From the NCBI GenBank assembly GCA_964557955.1, contig CAZLCS010000026.1, positions 14,411-78,410 on the forward strand: a DNA stretch of 64,000 nt, given 5' to 3'. Made by a program: the position numbers and the translations under genes. This stretch comes from JALOOX01 sp964557955. Its GTDB lineage: Bacteria > Desulfobacterota > Syntrophobacteria > Syntrophobacterales > Syntrophobacteraceae. Below the pieces are notes generated by a model. The model was not told the origin of the DNA. It saw only the letters and a list, made by a program, of their open reading frames with translations, and ran no database searches. Of the stretch, positions 35,764 through 44,516 are shown in pieces (position 1 is the stretch's first letter; every line of letters starts with the position of its first letter).

Positions 35764-38700
35764 CTAATCCTCTCGCATCGCCTCGCTGCCGAGGGCGAAA
35801 AGGCTCTTGAGCTCATTCGTGGAGAGCTCGGTCAGCCAGTCTTCTCCCGTTCCCACCACGTCACCCGAGATCTCCTGCTTGTTTTGAATCATTTCGTCGA
35901 TCCTCTCCTCGAGAGTACCGGCACAGACGAACTTGTGGACCTGAACGTTTCGCTTCTGCCCTATCCGGAATGCCCGGTCGGTCGCCTGGTTTTCAACGGC
36001 GGGGTTCCACCAGCGATCGAAGTGAAAGACATGGTTTGCCTGCGTGAGATTGAGCCCCGTACCTCCCGCCTTGAGCGAGAGGATGAAGATCTGCGGCCCG
36101 CTTTTCTCCGTTTGGAACCGCTCGACCATGTGGTCCCGCCGTTTCTTGGGGACACCGCCATGCAGAAAGAGCACCTCGCGGCCGAAGGTTTCCTGCAGGT
36201 AGCGCCGGATGATTTCGCCCATTTCCGAAAACTGGGAGAATACGAGGGCGCGGTCTCCGACCTCGAATATCTCTTCCATCATCTCGGTCAGGCGGGCGAG
36301 CTTGCCGGATCGACCCGGAATGGGCGAGTTGTCGCCGAGAAACTGCGCCGGATGGTTGCAGACCTGCTTCAGCTTGGAAAGCGTTGCCAGGACGACGCCT
36401 TTTCGCTGAATGCCGCCGGTCGCATCGAGGGCCTGCAGCGCATCGTTCGCAACGGCTTCATATAGTGAGGCCTGCTCCTTGGTGAGCGTGCAGTAAACCT
36501 TCATTTCCATTTTGTCCGGGAGGTCGGTGATGACGTTTTTGTCGGTTTTCAACCTGCGCAGGATGAACGGGCCGGTCAACCGTTTGAGGCGCCTTGCGGC
36601 CTCGGCGTCGCGATGTGCCTGGATGGGGATGAAGAACGTTCGTTTGAACTCGGACTGTGTGCTCAGAAATCCCGGGTTCAGGAATTCCATGATGGACCAG
36701 AGGTCTCCCACGTTGTTTTCAACGGGGGTGCCGGTGAGCGCGATACGATATTCCGCCTGAAGAGCGCGAGCGGCTTTGGCCTGCCTGGTTTCCGGGTTTT
36801 TGATGTTTTGAGCCTCATCCAGGATGATCCCTCCCCATGCCACGCCCTTGAAGAGATCGAAATCACGGTGCAACAGGGCGTAGCTCGTGATCACGATGGC
36901 ATGCCTTTGGGCTTCCTTCTTGAAGTTCTTCCCCTTGGACCTCCCGGTTCCATGATGAATCATGACCGTGAGATCCGGAGTGAAGCGGGCCGCTTCCTTT
37001 TTCCAGTTGTTCACAACCGACATGGGGCAGGTCAGGAGCACGGGCCGGCGCCCGTTCGCTTCCCGGTCCTTCTGGATCAGGGCCAATGTCTGAATGGTCT
37101 TTCCAAGCCCCATGTCGTCCGCAAGGCAGGCGCCGAGCCCCCAGCGCCGAAGAAAGCTCATCCACGAAAAGCCCCGGACCTGGTAGGGTCGAAGCTCCCC
37201 GAGAAAACCTCCCGGTGTCGGCAGTTCTTCGAACTTGGAGCGGCCCTCCAGCTGAGAGATGACCTCTTTGATCCAGCCCGTCGCCTTGACCCCATCGGAG
37301 GGGATCGGAGAATCGGGCCTTTGAGCGCCGAGAGCCAGTCGGATCACCTCCCGCGCCGTGGCTTCGCGGGAAGTCTTCACCTTCCAGAAATCCAGGGCCG
37401 CCTTGATCTCGTCGGCGTTCAGCTGAACCCACTGTCCACGGATCTTAACCAGCGGCGCCTTGAGTCTTGCGAGTGCCTCAAGCTCTTCACGGGACAGGAC
37501 CTCGGCTCCAATGGCGACTTCCCAGTCGAAATGAACGATCTCTTCGAGCGAAAGGCGGCCTCCGCCCTGCATCTTGGGGCTCTTCACCCTGGCACGGCTC
37601 GTGAGCTTGTGTTTCGTACCCTTGTGTGTCCACCACGCCGGGAGCAGAATGCCGAACCCGGATTGCTCCAAAACCGGCGCTTTCTCCGTCAGGAATTCGT
37701 AGGCTTCGCCGGTTTTGAGATCGTAGCCTCCGGGGGCGGATTTGCGCAGGCTCGTCTCGATACGGGGGCAAAGCGTCGAAGCCTGCCCCAGGGCCGAAAG
37801 GAGATACTCTCTGGGATCAAAATCCAGGCGCTTCAGAACTGCTGCCTTGCGTCCCCGTGCGCTCCACGCAAGCTGCGCCGGAACGAGGAGGCTCGGATCA
37901 TCTGCAGCCTGGAGAAGGTAGCGGACCTTCCAGAGCTCTCCGCCGTCCGATTCCGTTTCAAGCCCGTCGGGCTCCTCCAGGCGAAAACAGAGTCGAAAAG
38001 GAGAAGAGATGGAAACCGTGACGGGCCGATGCCAGTCTTGAACCTGAAGGGCAAATTGAGCAAGCTCCGTCCTGCTCCCCTCCATCCTCGCCTCGGTGGA
38101 GCGCAAGGCATGGAGCCACTGGTCGTGAAGGCTCTCGAATGTCGGACCTTTCTTGCCCTTTGCGCTCCTTCGCGCAGGGGGAGGAGCGGGTTCCGAACTG
38201 GAACTCCGCACGAGCTGATCGATGACCTCGCCCATGAAGGAAGAAATGAGGCTTGCCGCAGGAACCTCCGGAGCCGTGGTCGGCTCCGGGCTCAGTGCCC
38301 GGCATGATGGCGGCATGGCTTCGGCAAGCTTTTTCAGAGCGGGGCCGGCGAAACCGGAAAAAACAGGTCGCCACTTGGCGAAAAAGGCCCCATCTGCTTC
38401 CGTAATGCCGGGCAGAAACTGCTGGCGTGCCGTCATGGCTCCCGCCAGCCGCAGGACGTGTGTCAGAAAGGCCACATCCCTTCCGATAATGACCCCGGAA
38501 GATAGGACCGTCCTGTCGGTGCAGGCCAGGAGAAAGTCGACGGCTTCGGGCGCTGAAAGCGGAACGACCGTTACCATCCAGGGACGCAGGAGAGCCTCTT
38601 CACTCGATTCAAGCGATTCCGGCGACTCGCTTATGAGCGGGCTGGATGCCACAGGGTCGGACTTCAGGGTCGGGAGCCATATGAAAAGCTTCTGCGCCTC

Positions 38701-39117
38701 GGCAGACAAAAGGATACCGGATTGCTCCAGCGCTGCCTGGAGAGCTTCGAAACCCGCATCATATGGCGACCACTCGGGACGGGGAGCCTTCGGCTTTCTT
38801 CCGCGGGACTTTCCGGAAGCAGTCTTTGATTGCCTGGGGCGTTCGCCCCACAGGCAAAGCCCGACACCGTGGATACCGGCGTGAAGAATGATCATCTCGC
38901 ACTGAGCCCCTGGTATAAGTCTTCCGGAGTAGGGGGGAGTAAAGAATGAGCTCCAGCAGCGGTCTTCATGCAAAGTGCTGTCAACAACGAGGACGACACC
39001 GGGCTGCAGAAGACCCCATGACATCAGTACCGGCAAAGAAATATCATGGCCGACGGGAAGTCTGCAAGCTGAAGAGGCGTCCCCGACCATCTCACGGCGT
39101 GTCGGAAGGTTTGCCAC
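35764..39117 (-). CDS. SNF2-family DNA-dependent ATPase
   Basis: 1117-residue Swi2/Snf2 ATPase. The C-terminal half holds two RecA-like lobes: LADDMGLGKTIQTLAL (Walker A near residue 667), LTCPMSVVNNWKKEA, LDEAQNIKNPETRQAKA (DEAQ near 765), and in lobe 2 LSLKAGGTGLNLTQANHVFHFD plus QATDRAFRIGQKRNVQVHKFV. The N-terminal ~550 residues match the pattern of the bacterial SNF2-associated domain. The GTG at 39117 overlaps the TPR gene by 26 bases; an ATG at 39090, just after the TPR stop (TGAGATG), is an equally good start. Likely DNA translocase in repair or defence; a complex with the SWIM protein is an inference. Confidence 0.93.
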   Translation of the reverse strand: MANLPTRREMVGDASSACRLPVGHDISLPVLMSWGLLQPGVVLVVDSTLHEDRCWSSFFTPPYSGRLIPGAQCEMIILHAGIHGVGLCLWGERPRQSKTASGKSRGRKPKAPRPEWSPYDAGFEALQAALEQSGILLSAEAQKLFIWLPTLKSDPVASSPLISESPESLESSEEALLRPWMVTVVPLSAPEAVDFLLACTDRTVLSSGVIIGRDVAFLTHVLRLAGAMTARQQFLPGITEADGAFFAKWRPVFSGFAGPALKKLAEAMPPSCRALSPEPTTAPEVPAASLISSFMGEVIDQLVRSSSSEPAPPPARRSAKGKKGPTFESLHDQWLHALRSTEARMEGSRTELAQFALQVQDWHRPVTVSISSPFRLCFRLEEPDGLETESDGGELWKVRYLLQAADDPSLLVPAQLAWSARGRKAAVLKRLDFDPREYLLSALGQASTLCPRIETSLRKSAPGGYDLKTGEAYEFLTEKAPVLEQSGFGILLPAWWTHKGTKHKLTSRARVKSPKMQGGGRLSLEEIVHFDWEVAIGAEVLSREELEALARLKAPLVKIRGQWVQLNADEIKAALDFWKVKTSREATAREVIRLALGAQRPDSPIPSDGVKATGWIKEVISQLEGRSKFEELPTPGGFLGELRPYQVRGFSWMSFLRRWGLGACLADDMGLGKTIQTLALIQKDREANGRRPVLLTCPMSVVNNWKKEAARFTPDLTVMIHHGTGRSKGKNFKKEAQRHAIVITSYALLHRDFDLFKGVAWGGIILDEAQNIKNPETRQAKAARALQAEYRIALTGTPVENNVGDLWSIMEFLNPGFLSTQSEFKRTFFIPIQAHRDAEAARRLKRLTGPFILRRLKTDKNVITDLPDKMEMKVYCTLTKEQASLYEAVANDALQALDATGGIQRKGVVLATLSKLKQVCNHPAQFLGDNSPIPGRSGKLARLTEMMEEIFEVGDRALVFSQFSEMGEIIRRYLQETFGREVLFLHGGVPKKRRDHMVERFQTEKSGPQIFILSLKAGGTGLNLTQANHVFHFDRWWNPAVENQATDRAFRIGQKRNVQVHKFVCAGTLEERIDEMIQNKQEISGDVVGTGEDWLTELSTNELKSLFALGSEAMRED

Positions 39118-39757
39118 CGTTTTTGATCATGGAAATGCAAATCCGGAGGTTCTCGCCAGCCAGCTCATCCGTCGGGTTCATGCCCACCGCCCGTTCCAGA
39201 GTGCTCCTGGCTTCAGCCAGGTTTCCGGCCTCGAGAAGGCTCCATCCTGAATCATTCACAAGCTCCTGATTATCGGGTTCCAACTCCAACGCCCGTCTCG
39301 AAGCTCCAATTGCGACCTCGTGCAGCCCCTGATGGCCGGCACAGCAACCAAGACCCTGATGAAACACGGCCACATCAGGGAAGCGTGCAAGGGCCTTTGT
39401 GAACAATTCAAACCCGTCTGTATATTCGTGAATCTGAATGAGGAATGTTCCGGCCTTATCGATGATCTCATGGAGATCTTCAGTATCAGAGGGGAGGGCG
39501 AGCAGATCCAGGAAGAGCTTCCTTCCCTTCGCCTTCCTTTTGCGTTGATACTCAACGGTTCCCAGTGTGAAGATTGCGGGGGCATAAGTTGGCATCAACT
39601 TATACGCCCGCTCTACGCCGGCAATCGATCCTTCGAGGTCACCCAGAGCGGATTTGAACACGCTGTCCGCGTATTCGGCTTCTGCCTGAAAGAGGGCCCA
39701 ATCCTCGCGACTTGTCCGCTTTTTCGCTTTCCTTTTGCTCATGGAAGAATCCTGCAT
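39092..39757 (-). CDS. TPR-repeat protein upstream of SNF2
   Basis: 221 residues with several tetratricopeptide helices: AYKLMPTYAPAIFTLGTVEYQRKR, TDGFELFTKALARFPDVAVFHQGLG, AIGASRRALELEPDNQELVNDSGW and EARSTLERAVGMNPTDELAGENL. The N-terminus is strongly basic (MSKRKAKKRTSR), possibly nucleic-acid-binding. There is no signal peptide, so it acts in the cytoplasm. It is translationally coupled to the SNF2 gene (TGAGATG), suggesting a scaffold for that complex. The start could also be the Met at position 6. Confidence 0.8.
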   Translation of the reverse strand: MQDSSMSKRKAKKRTSREDWALFQAEAEYADSVFKSALGDLEGSIAGVERAYKLMPTYAPAIFTLGTVEYQRKRKAKGRKLFLDLLALPSDTEDLHEIIDKAGTFLIQIHEYTDGFELFTKALARFPDVAVFHQGLGCCAGHQGLHEVAIGASRRALELEPDNQELVNDSGWSLLEAGNLAEARSTLERAVGMNPTDELAGENLRICISMIKNGGKPSDTP

Positions 39758-39868
39758 TCCAAGAATCGAACGACGAAATGTGGCCCGGCAAGACTTCCTG
39801 TCACTGACGTTCCGTGCTGCTCCAGAAACGAGCCGGGCGCTGCCTCAGTACACCTCCACACAAAAAGA

Positions 39869-39973
39869 TGTCCATTCCGCCGCTCGTCATGCCGGCAGTC
39901 TTTAAGCCGGCATCCGGCTTTTTTGTGGATCCCGGCCAAAAGACTGCCGGAAAGACGACTCGAGAGGTGGACA
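39869..39973. repeat. MITE-like inverted-repeat element between the SNF2 and RecQ cassettes
   Basis: About 105 bases bounded by TGTCCA and TGGACA, with inner arms that also pair (CCGGCAGTCTT on the left, AAGACTGCCGG on the right) and a centre containing GCCGGCATCCGGCTTTTTTG. The right half (39932-39983) is repeated in opposite orientation at 63891-63942. No coding capacity. It fills the gap 39758-39993 that holds no gene. Confidence 0.75.
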
Positions 39974-39993
39974 CTCTATTGTGATGAGCTGCC

Positions 39994-40449
39994 TCAGACC
40001 AGGTGCGTGATATCCACATCGCCCCAGTGGTCGCGCAGGTATTCGGCAACCAGCCGCCGGTGGCAGCGGTCCGGGGTGTCCTCCCCGCAGAGCAGGCAGG
40101 CCAGGTGGACGAGGTCTCTGGGGACCCGCGCCTCGACCTGCCGGTCGGACAGAAGCTTCAGGAATTCCCTCTCGTAGCGCGGCCATCCCTTCTTATCCTT
40201 CCGATACGCATCCAGGATTTCCGCCGTGGGGGCCAGCTCGGGCAGGTGGCGGTAGTCGATGCCGCCGATGGCCCTGAGGAAATAGCGCAGGTCGTCCCGC
40301 TTGGCGAAGCCGGCGAGCTGCGAGACGTTGTTCAACCGGACGTCGAGCACCCGTTTCACTCCGGCATCCCGCAGGAGCGTGAAGAAGGTCTCGGCGCTCT
40401 TCTTCGTGAAGCCGATGGTGTACAGCCGGATGGTCGGCAGGCGCGTCAT
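39994..40449 (-). CDS. DUF488 protein, second copy in RecQ cassette
   Basis: 151-residue DUF488 domain: YTIGFTKKSAETFFTLLRDAG at the start, VLDVRLNNVSQLAGFAKRDDLRYFL, a Leu-Pro-x-x-AP segment, and LACLLCGEDTPDRCHRRLVAEYL, where C...CHRR is the family signature. The arrangement suggests a catalytic or metal-binding Cys/His site. It is coupled to the preceding DUF488 gene by a four-base overlap and the two are only distantly similar. DUF488 proteins have no established activity. The GC-rich codon use matches the other cassette genes. Confidence 0.88.
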   Translation of the reverse strand: MTRLPTIRLYTIGFTKKSAETFFTLLRDAGVKRVLDVRLNNVSQLAGFAKRDDLRYFLRAIGGIDYRHLPELAPTAEILDAYRKDKKGWPRYEREFLKLLSDRQVEARVPRDLVHLACLLCGEDTPDRCHRRLVAEYLRDHWGDVDITHLV

Positions 40450-41087
40450 GGCTCCTCTCCTTCTCCCTCCATGGTGCCGGTGGCCGGCTCCTGGTCTTCG
40501 TAATCGGTGTCCCCGCGCACGTGGGCGATCCGCCGGGCCTGGGCGTCGTAGGCCCGCAGGATCAGGGTGTCCACGCTGTCGAACAGTCGCAGCTGCGGCA
40601 TCTTGAGGGCCTGCAGGAGGCGCATTTCAGAGGCCCGCAGGGTTTCCGTGCTGCCATCTTCGAGGATGTGGACGATATCGACGGACTCCGAGCGCAGGGC
40701 CCGGCAGACGAGGATCATCCGGTGGCAGGTGGTGGGGTCCTTTTCGGCGCACAGGAGGGCGATCCGGTAGGTTTGCAGGCCGGTGAACAGGCGCTCGACC
40801 CCGCGCCGAAACGCCTCGGTGCGCGCCAGGCGGTCGTACTGGACCCTGCCGTCCACGTAGCAGGAGGGGTCTTCGCTGCGCGGCCCCAGTTCCCGGCCCA
40901 GGTACACGTAGGCGATGCCATGGTCTTTGAGGGACCTCTGGAGATCTTCCCGGTTGAACTGGGGGTTGTATCGGCTGTAGGGCTGCGAGCGCACGTCGCC
41001 CACGGCCGTGATAGCATGCCGACTCAGCAGCTCGAGGAACCGTTGGATGGAATGGTTCGAATGACCGATCGTGTACAGGCTGTTCAT
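40446..41087 (-). CDS. DUF488 protein, first copy in RecQ cassette
   Basis: 213 residues: YTIGHSNHSIQRFLELLSRHAITAVGDVRSQPYSRYNPQFN, RSLKDHGIAYVYLGRELGPRS, and IALLCAEKDPTTCHRMILVCRAL, giving the conserved GH, D-V-R and C...CHR residues of DUF488. The C-terminus adds about 50 residues (TLRASEMRLLQALKMPQLRLFD) not present in the sister gene. It starts immediately after the recQ stop and overlaps the second DUF488 gene by four bases, so all three are one operon. Confidence 0.9.
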   Translation of the reverse strand: MNSLYTIGHSNHSIQRFLELLSRHAITAVGDVRSQPYSRYNPQFNREDLQRSLKDHGIAYVYLGRELGPRSEDPSCYVDGRVQYDRLARTEAFRRGVERLFTGLQTYRIALLCAEKDPTTCHRMILVCRALRSESVDIVHILEDGSTETLRASEMRLLQALKMPQLRLFDSVDTLILRAYDAQARRIAHVRGDTDYEDQEPATGTMEGEGEEP

Positions 41088-41088
41088 G

Positions 41089-43992
41089 TCAGGCGCTCGA
41101 TGCGTCCTCCTCCGGCGTCACGAAGGCCGACGCCAGTTTGTAGCAGAAGCCCTGGTAGGGTTCGCTGATGCTGACCGTCACGTAGGCGTCCGGATGAGGA
41201 GCCGGATATTCGCCCACGTCCCGGGGCAGGTAGCGGGCTTCGATTTCGGGGTCGGTCACGGGCAGCCGGTACTCATCGCCCCGGAAGGTGAAGCGGGCGC
41301 GGACCCGGTTGAGCCCTTTGGCGTCCCGCTGGACCGTGAATGCGATGCCGCCTGCCCGGATGAAAAGGAGAGACGAGGAAATGGCTTCCTCGACCGATTT
41401 CACGGGCATCCGGTCGTTGCGCCCGTTCGGACCGTGGTAGCCATTGATCCACAGTTCGGCCACGTCGTCAGCGAGCTCGCCGATGCGCTCAGCTTCCCAT
41501 CGGCCGCTTCGCACCCACCGGCCTCCCGTGATGACGCGGTTCTCGGACTGATAGGCGTGCGGCCCTTGATCCAGGAGGGACATGGTCAGGATGTCGAGGA
41601 GCTGCGGCAGGGTGCCGGTACGCAGGGTGATCTGCTCCGTGGTGAGCTCCCCTGTGCCGCTGCCGCTCACCGGGCGCACCCAGCCTCCCACAAGGCCGCC
41701 GGCAAGTTCCTTGCCGGCGATGCAGCGCCCTGAATACTTCCGGGAATTGGCGAGACAGATCATCCTGCAGGGCCGCGACCGGACGACGGGGCCCTGCTCC
41801 GCCGCACCTTCGGTGGGCAGGAGGCGGCTCAGGTACAGGAGCCGCAGGAGGGCGAGGTCCGCATAGGCGATGTCTCCGTCCAGGGCGTCGAAGACCGGTC
41901 GCAGCATCTCGGGTCCGTGGGCGTCGAAGGCGTTCATGACCCGTTCCAGCTCGATTCCCGAACGTGAAAGCGCCGCCAGGACCGACTCCTCCCGGATGGG
42001 CCGCCCATCCTGAACGACGTGCAGCAGGTAGTCCAGGATCCGGTTTTCCCTGATATCGAGCTCGCGCGCCAGGCTCTCGACAGTCCGCCCCGCGTTGAAG
42101 GCCTCGAAGACGGCAAGCTCCCGCATTCTGCGGGCCGGCCCACGGCGATCCCGAGCCCGGTCCCGGGGTTCGGGCATTGGCTCGACATGCGTGTGGTCCC
42201 CGCAGTAGTCGTCGATGACTCCGATGAAAACCGGGCCGTAGCGATCCAGCTTGGCCTGACCCACCCCGTGGATGCGCAACAGGGACTCCGGAGCTCGCGG
42301 CAGATACGCGGCCATTTCGGTAAGGCTCCGGTCGGAGAAGATCACGTAGGGCGGCACGTTGGCTGCTTCGGCCAGTTCTCTGCGCTTGTGCCGCAGCCGA
42401 TCGAAGAGCTCCCGGTCGTAAGCGATTGCGTCGCCGCCGGCGGGCTCTCGATCCGTTGCGGCGATCTCCGAGACCTCGTCCAGCCTCCCGACAAAGGTAT
42501 CCTTGCCCCGCAGCACATCCCAGGCCTTTTGCGTGAGGCTCAGGCACCCGATGTCGGGGTCCTGCAGGATCAGCTCCCGATGCAGGAGCTGCCGGGCCAC
42601 CTGATGCCACTGCCGACGCGAAAGGTCCCTACCGATCCCGTGGGTCGAAAGCTCTTCATGGCGGAAGCGCAGCACCTTTTCGGCCTTGGATCCCCTCAGG
42701 ACATCCACGATATGCCGGATGCCGAACCGTTCTCCGGTCCGCTTCACGCACGACAGGAACTTCTGGGCGGGGATGGTGAGGTCCAACTGTTCGCGTTCCC
42801 CGGCCAGGCAGTTGTCGCACCGGCCGCAGGTCTCACGGGGATAGGTTTCGCCGAAGTACGCCAGGAGCGGAATGCGTCGGCAGACTTCGGATTCGGCGAA
42901 CTGGACCATCCGGCTGAGCTGCAGGCCGGCCGCCCGCTGTTCCAGACCCTGCTTGTGGGCGATGAGGGACTTCACTTTGTGAATGTCCGCCGGGGAGAAC
43001 AGCAGGACGCACTCGGAGAGCAAGCCGTCGCGTCCGGCGCGGCCGATTTCCTGGTAGTAGCTTTCAAGGTTCTTCGGAAGGTCGTAGTGGACGACGAAAC
43101 GGATATTGGACTTGTCGATCCCCATTCCGAAGGCGACCGTGGCCACCATGACGGCGACGTCGTCGCGCACGAACCGCTCCTGGTTACTGTGCCGCTCGAC
43201 GTCCGACAGACCTGCGTGGTAGGCGCAGACGGAAAACCCCTGCGAGGCGAGCGCCGCGCACAAGGCATCCACCCCTTTTCTCGTCGCGCAGTAAATGATG
43301 CCGGAGTCGTTCGGGTACCGGCGCAGGATCTCCATCGCCTGGCGCAGGGGTTTCTCCTTGGGAACGACCCGGATGAGAAGGTTCTCCCGGTCGAAGCTCG
43401 CCAGGAATTCGCCGGCCTCATCGAAGCCCAGCGTGCTCCGGATGTCCTTGCGCACACGCGGGGTGGCGGTGGCCGTGAGCGCGATGCAGACGGCGTCCGG
43501 GACGCGGGACCGCACGGCGGCGAGCTGCCTGTACTCAGGCCGAAAGTCGTGGCCCCACTCGGAGATGCAGTGGGCTTCGTCGATGGCCAGGCACGAGACC
43601 GGCACGGAATCGAGCAGGGCGAGCACCTGCGGGCGCAGCAGGGTTTCCGGGGCGACGTAGAGGAGCTTTGCTCCCCCGTTCCGGATGCGCTCCACATTCC
43701 GCCGATAGGTCTCGGGGGCCAGGGTGCTGTTCAGCAGGACCGCCGGCACGTCGAGCTCCGTGAGGGCGTCCACCTGGTCCTTCATGAGGGCGATGAGCGG
43801 CGAGACGACCACGGTGAGCCCCGTAAACAGGAGAGCCGGGACTTGGAAGCACAGCGACTTGCCGCCCCCGGTCGGCATGACCGCGAGGCAGTCCCGTCCG
43901 TCCAGAACGCTCGCGATCACCTCCTCCTGCAGTGAGATGAAGCGATCGAATCCGAAAACGGATTTGAGAATCTGTCGGGCCCGTTCGATCAT
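41089..43992 (-). CDS. RecQ-family helicase with HRDC, HTH and extra C-terminal domain
   Basis: 967 residues, much longer than housekeeping RecQ (about 600). Order: helicase lobes with VMPTGGGKSLCFQ (about 38-50) and LAIDEAHCISEWGHDFRPEY (about 135-155), motif VI QEIGRAGRDG, four-Cys zinc site (C...TCGRCDNC, about 370-390), winged helix, HRDC (LFDRLRHKRRELAEAANVPPYVIF), a helix-turn-helix segment (ESLARELDIRENRILDYLL), then about 230 residues starting CRMICLANSRKYSGRCIAGKE that I tentatively liken to a dual-OB domain. Likely 3'-5' DNA unwinding. First gene of a recQ-DUF488-DUF488 operon with unusually high GC, suggesting transfer. Confidence 0.9.
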   Translation of the reverse strand: MIERARQILKSVFGFDRFISLQEEVIASVLDGRDCLAVMPTGGGKSLCFQVPALLFTGLTVVVSPLIALMKDQVDALTELDVPAVLLNSTLAPETYRRNVERIRNGGAKLLYVAPETLLRPQVLALLDSVPVSCLAIDEAHCISEWGHDFRPEYRQLAAVRSRVPDAVCIALTATATPRVRKDIRSTLGFDEAGEFLASFDRENLLIRVVPKEKPLRQAMEILRRYPNDSGIIYCATRKGVDALCAALASQGFSVCAYHAGLSDVERHSNQERFVRDDVAVMVATVAFGMGIDKSNIRFVVHYDLPKNLESYYQEIGRAGRDGLLSECVLLFSPADIHKVKSLIAHKQGLEQRAAGLQLSRMVQFAESEVCRRIPLLAYFGETYPRETCGRCDNCLAGEREQLDLTIPAQKFLSCVKRTGERFGIRHIVDVLRGSKAEKVLRFRHEELSTHGIGRDLSRRQWHQVARQLLHRELILQDPDIGCLSLTQKAWDVLRGKDTFVGRLDEVSEIAATDREPAGGDAIAYDRELFDRLRHKRRELAEAANVPPYVIFSDRSLTEMAAYLPRAPESLLRIHGVGQAKLDRYGPVFIGVIDDYCGDHTHVEPMPEPRDRARDRRGPARRMRELAVFEAFNAGRTVESLARELDIRENRILDYLLHVVQDGRPIREESVLAALSRSGIELERVMNAFDAHGPEMLRPVFDALDGDIAYADLALLRLLYLSRLLPTEGAAEQGPVVRSRPCRMICLANSRKYSGRCIAGKELAGGLVGGWVRPVSGSGTGELTTEQITLRTGTLPQLLDILTMSLLDQGPHAYQSENRVITGGRWVRSGRWEAERIGELADDVAELWINGYHGPNGRNDRMPVKSVEEAISSSLLFIRAGGIAFTVQRDAKGLNRVRARFTFRGDEYRLPVTDPEIEARYLPRDVGEYPAPHPDAYVTVSISEPYQGFCYKLASAFVTPEEDASSA

Positions 43993-44516
43993 GACCTGTT
44001 CCCCCGTGAGCAGTTCATGGCTCCATGCTCGATTTCAGAAAGAACCCACCCTGCCCCCGCCGGCGCAGCATCGATGCCCCGCAGCAAAATCCCCGCAAGC
44101 CGGGAAGGCATGGGCCGAGGCTCCCCCGACTATTCCAGAAGAGGTGGACGAAGAAAAGGGCATAATCAAACCGATTCACGCGAAGACTGACCTTCCACGA
44201 GGGCCGCTCGATGAGGAGATTCTCCCGGAACCGCCCCCGGCCGTCCATGTCGATTCGAGCTTCCCCGGGTTTCAGGCTGCGGATGTATCGAGCATCCAGC
44301 TCGGGCCTTGACCTGCGATGAGCTTTGTCCTCTTGACCATGGCCTCATGACCTTGACAAAAACTGCTGAAAACCGCAATGGTCCATGTAAAGATACACAA
44401 GGCTGAGTCAAAAGAGGGTTGAAACTTTAACGGAACCTGGATGGGCGAAAGATCGTTCGCCCATCCAGGCTCAACACCTTCAATCCAGTGAAAAAAGCTT
44501 CACCAGGAGCGGTTCC
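43993..44516. other. Intergenic region between divergent recQ and sbcD-like genes
   Basis: No gene supported; the open frames here are continuations of recQ antisense reading. It holds the perfect hairpin at 44436-44469 and presumably both divergent promoters. A CCAGGAGCGG run just before the sbcD ATG provides its ribosome site. Confidence 0.5.
44436..44469. repeat. Perfect 14-base inverted repeat, 6-base loop, upstream of sbcD-like gene
   Basis: Arms CCTGGATGGGCGAA and TTCGCCCATCCAGG around AGATCG, 47 bases before the nuclease start. It could be an mRNA hairpin, a repressor operator, or a terminator lacking a T run. No other copy was seen in the window. Confidence 0.85.

Noticed and set aside
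36613..38307. 564-codon plus-strand frame
   Set aside because: Entirely antisense to the SNF2 gene, whose motifs are intact; the frame is a by-product of codon bias.
42019..43935. 638-codon plus-strand frame
   Set aside because: Antisense to RecQ in a GC-rich gene where long shadow frames are expected.
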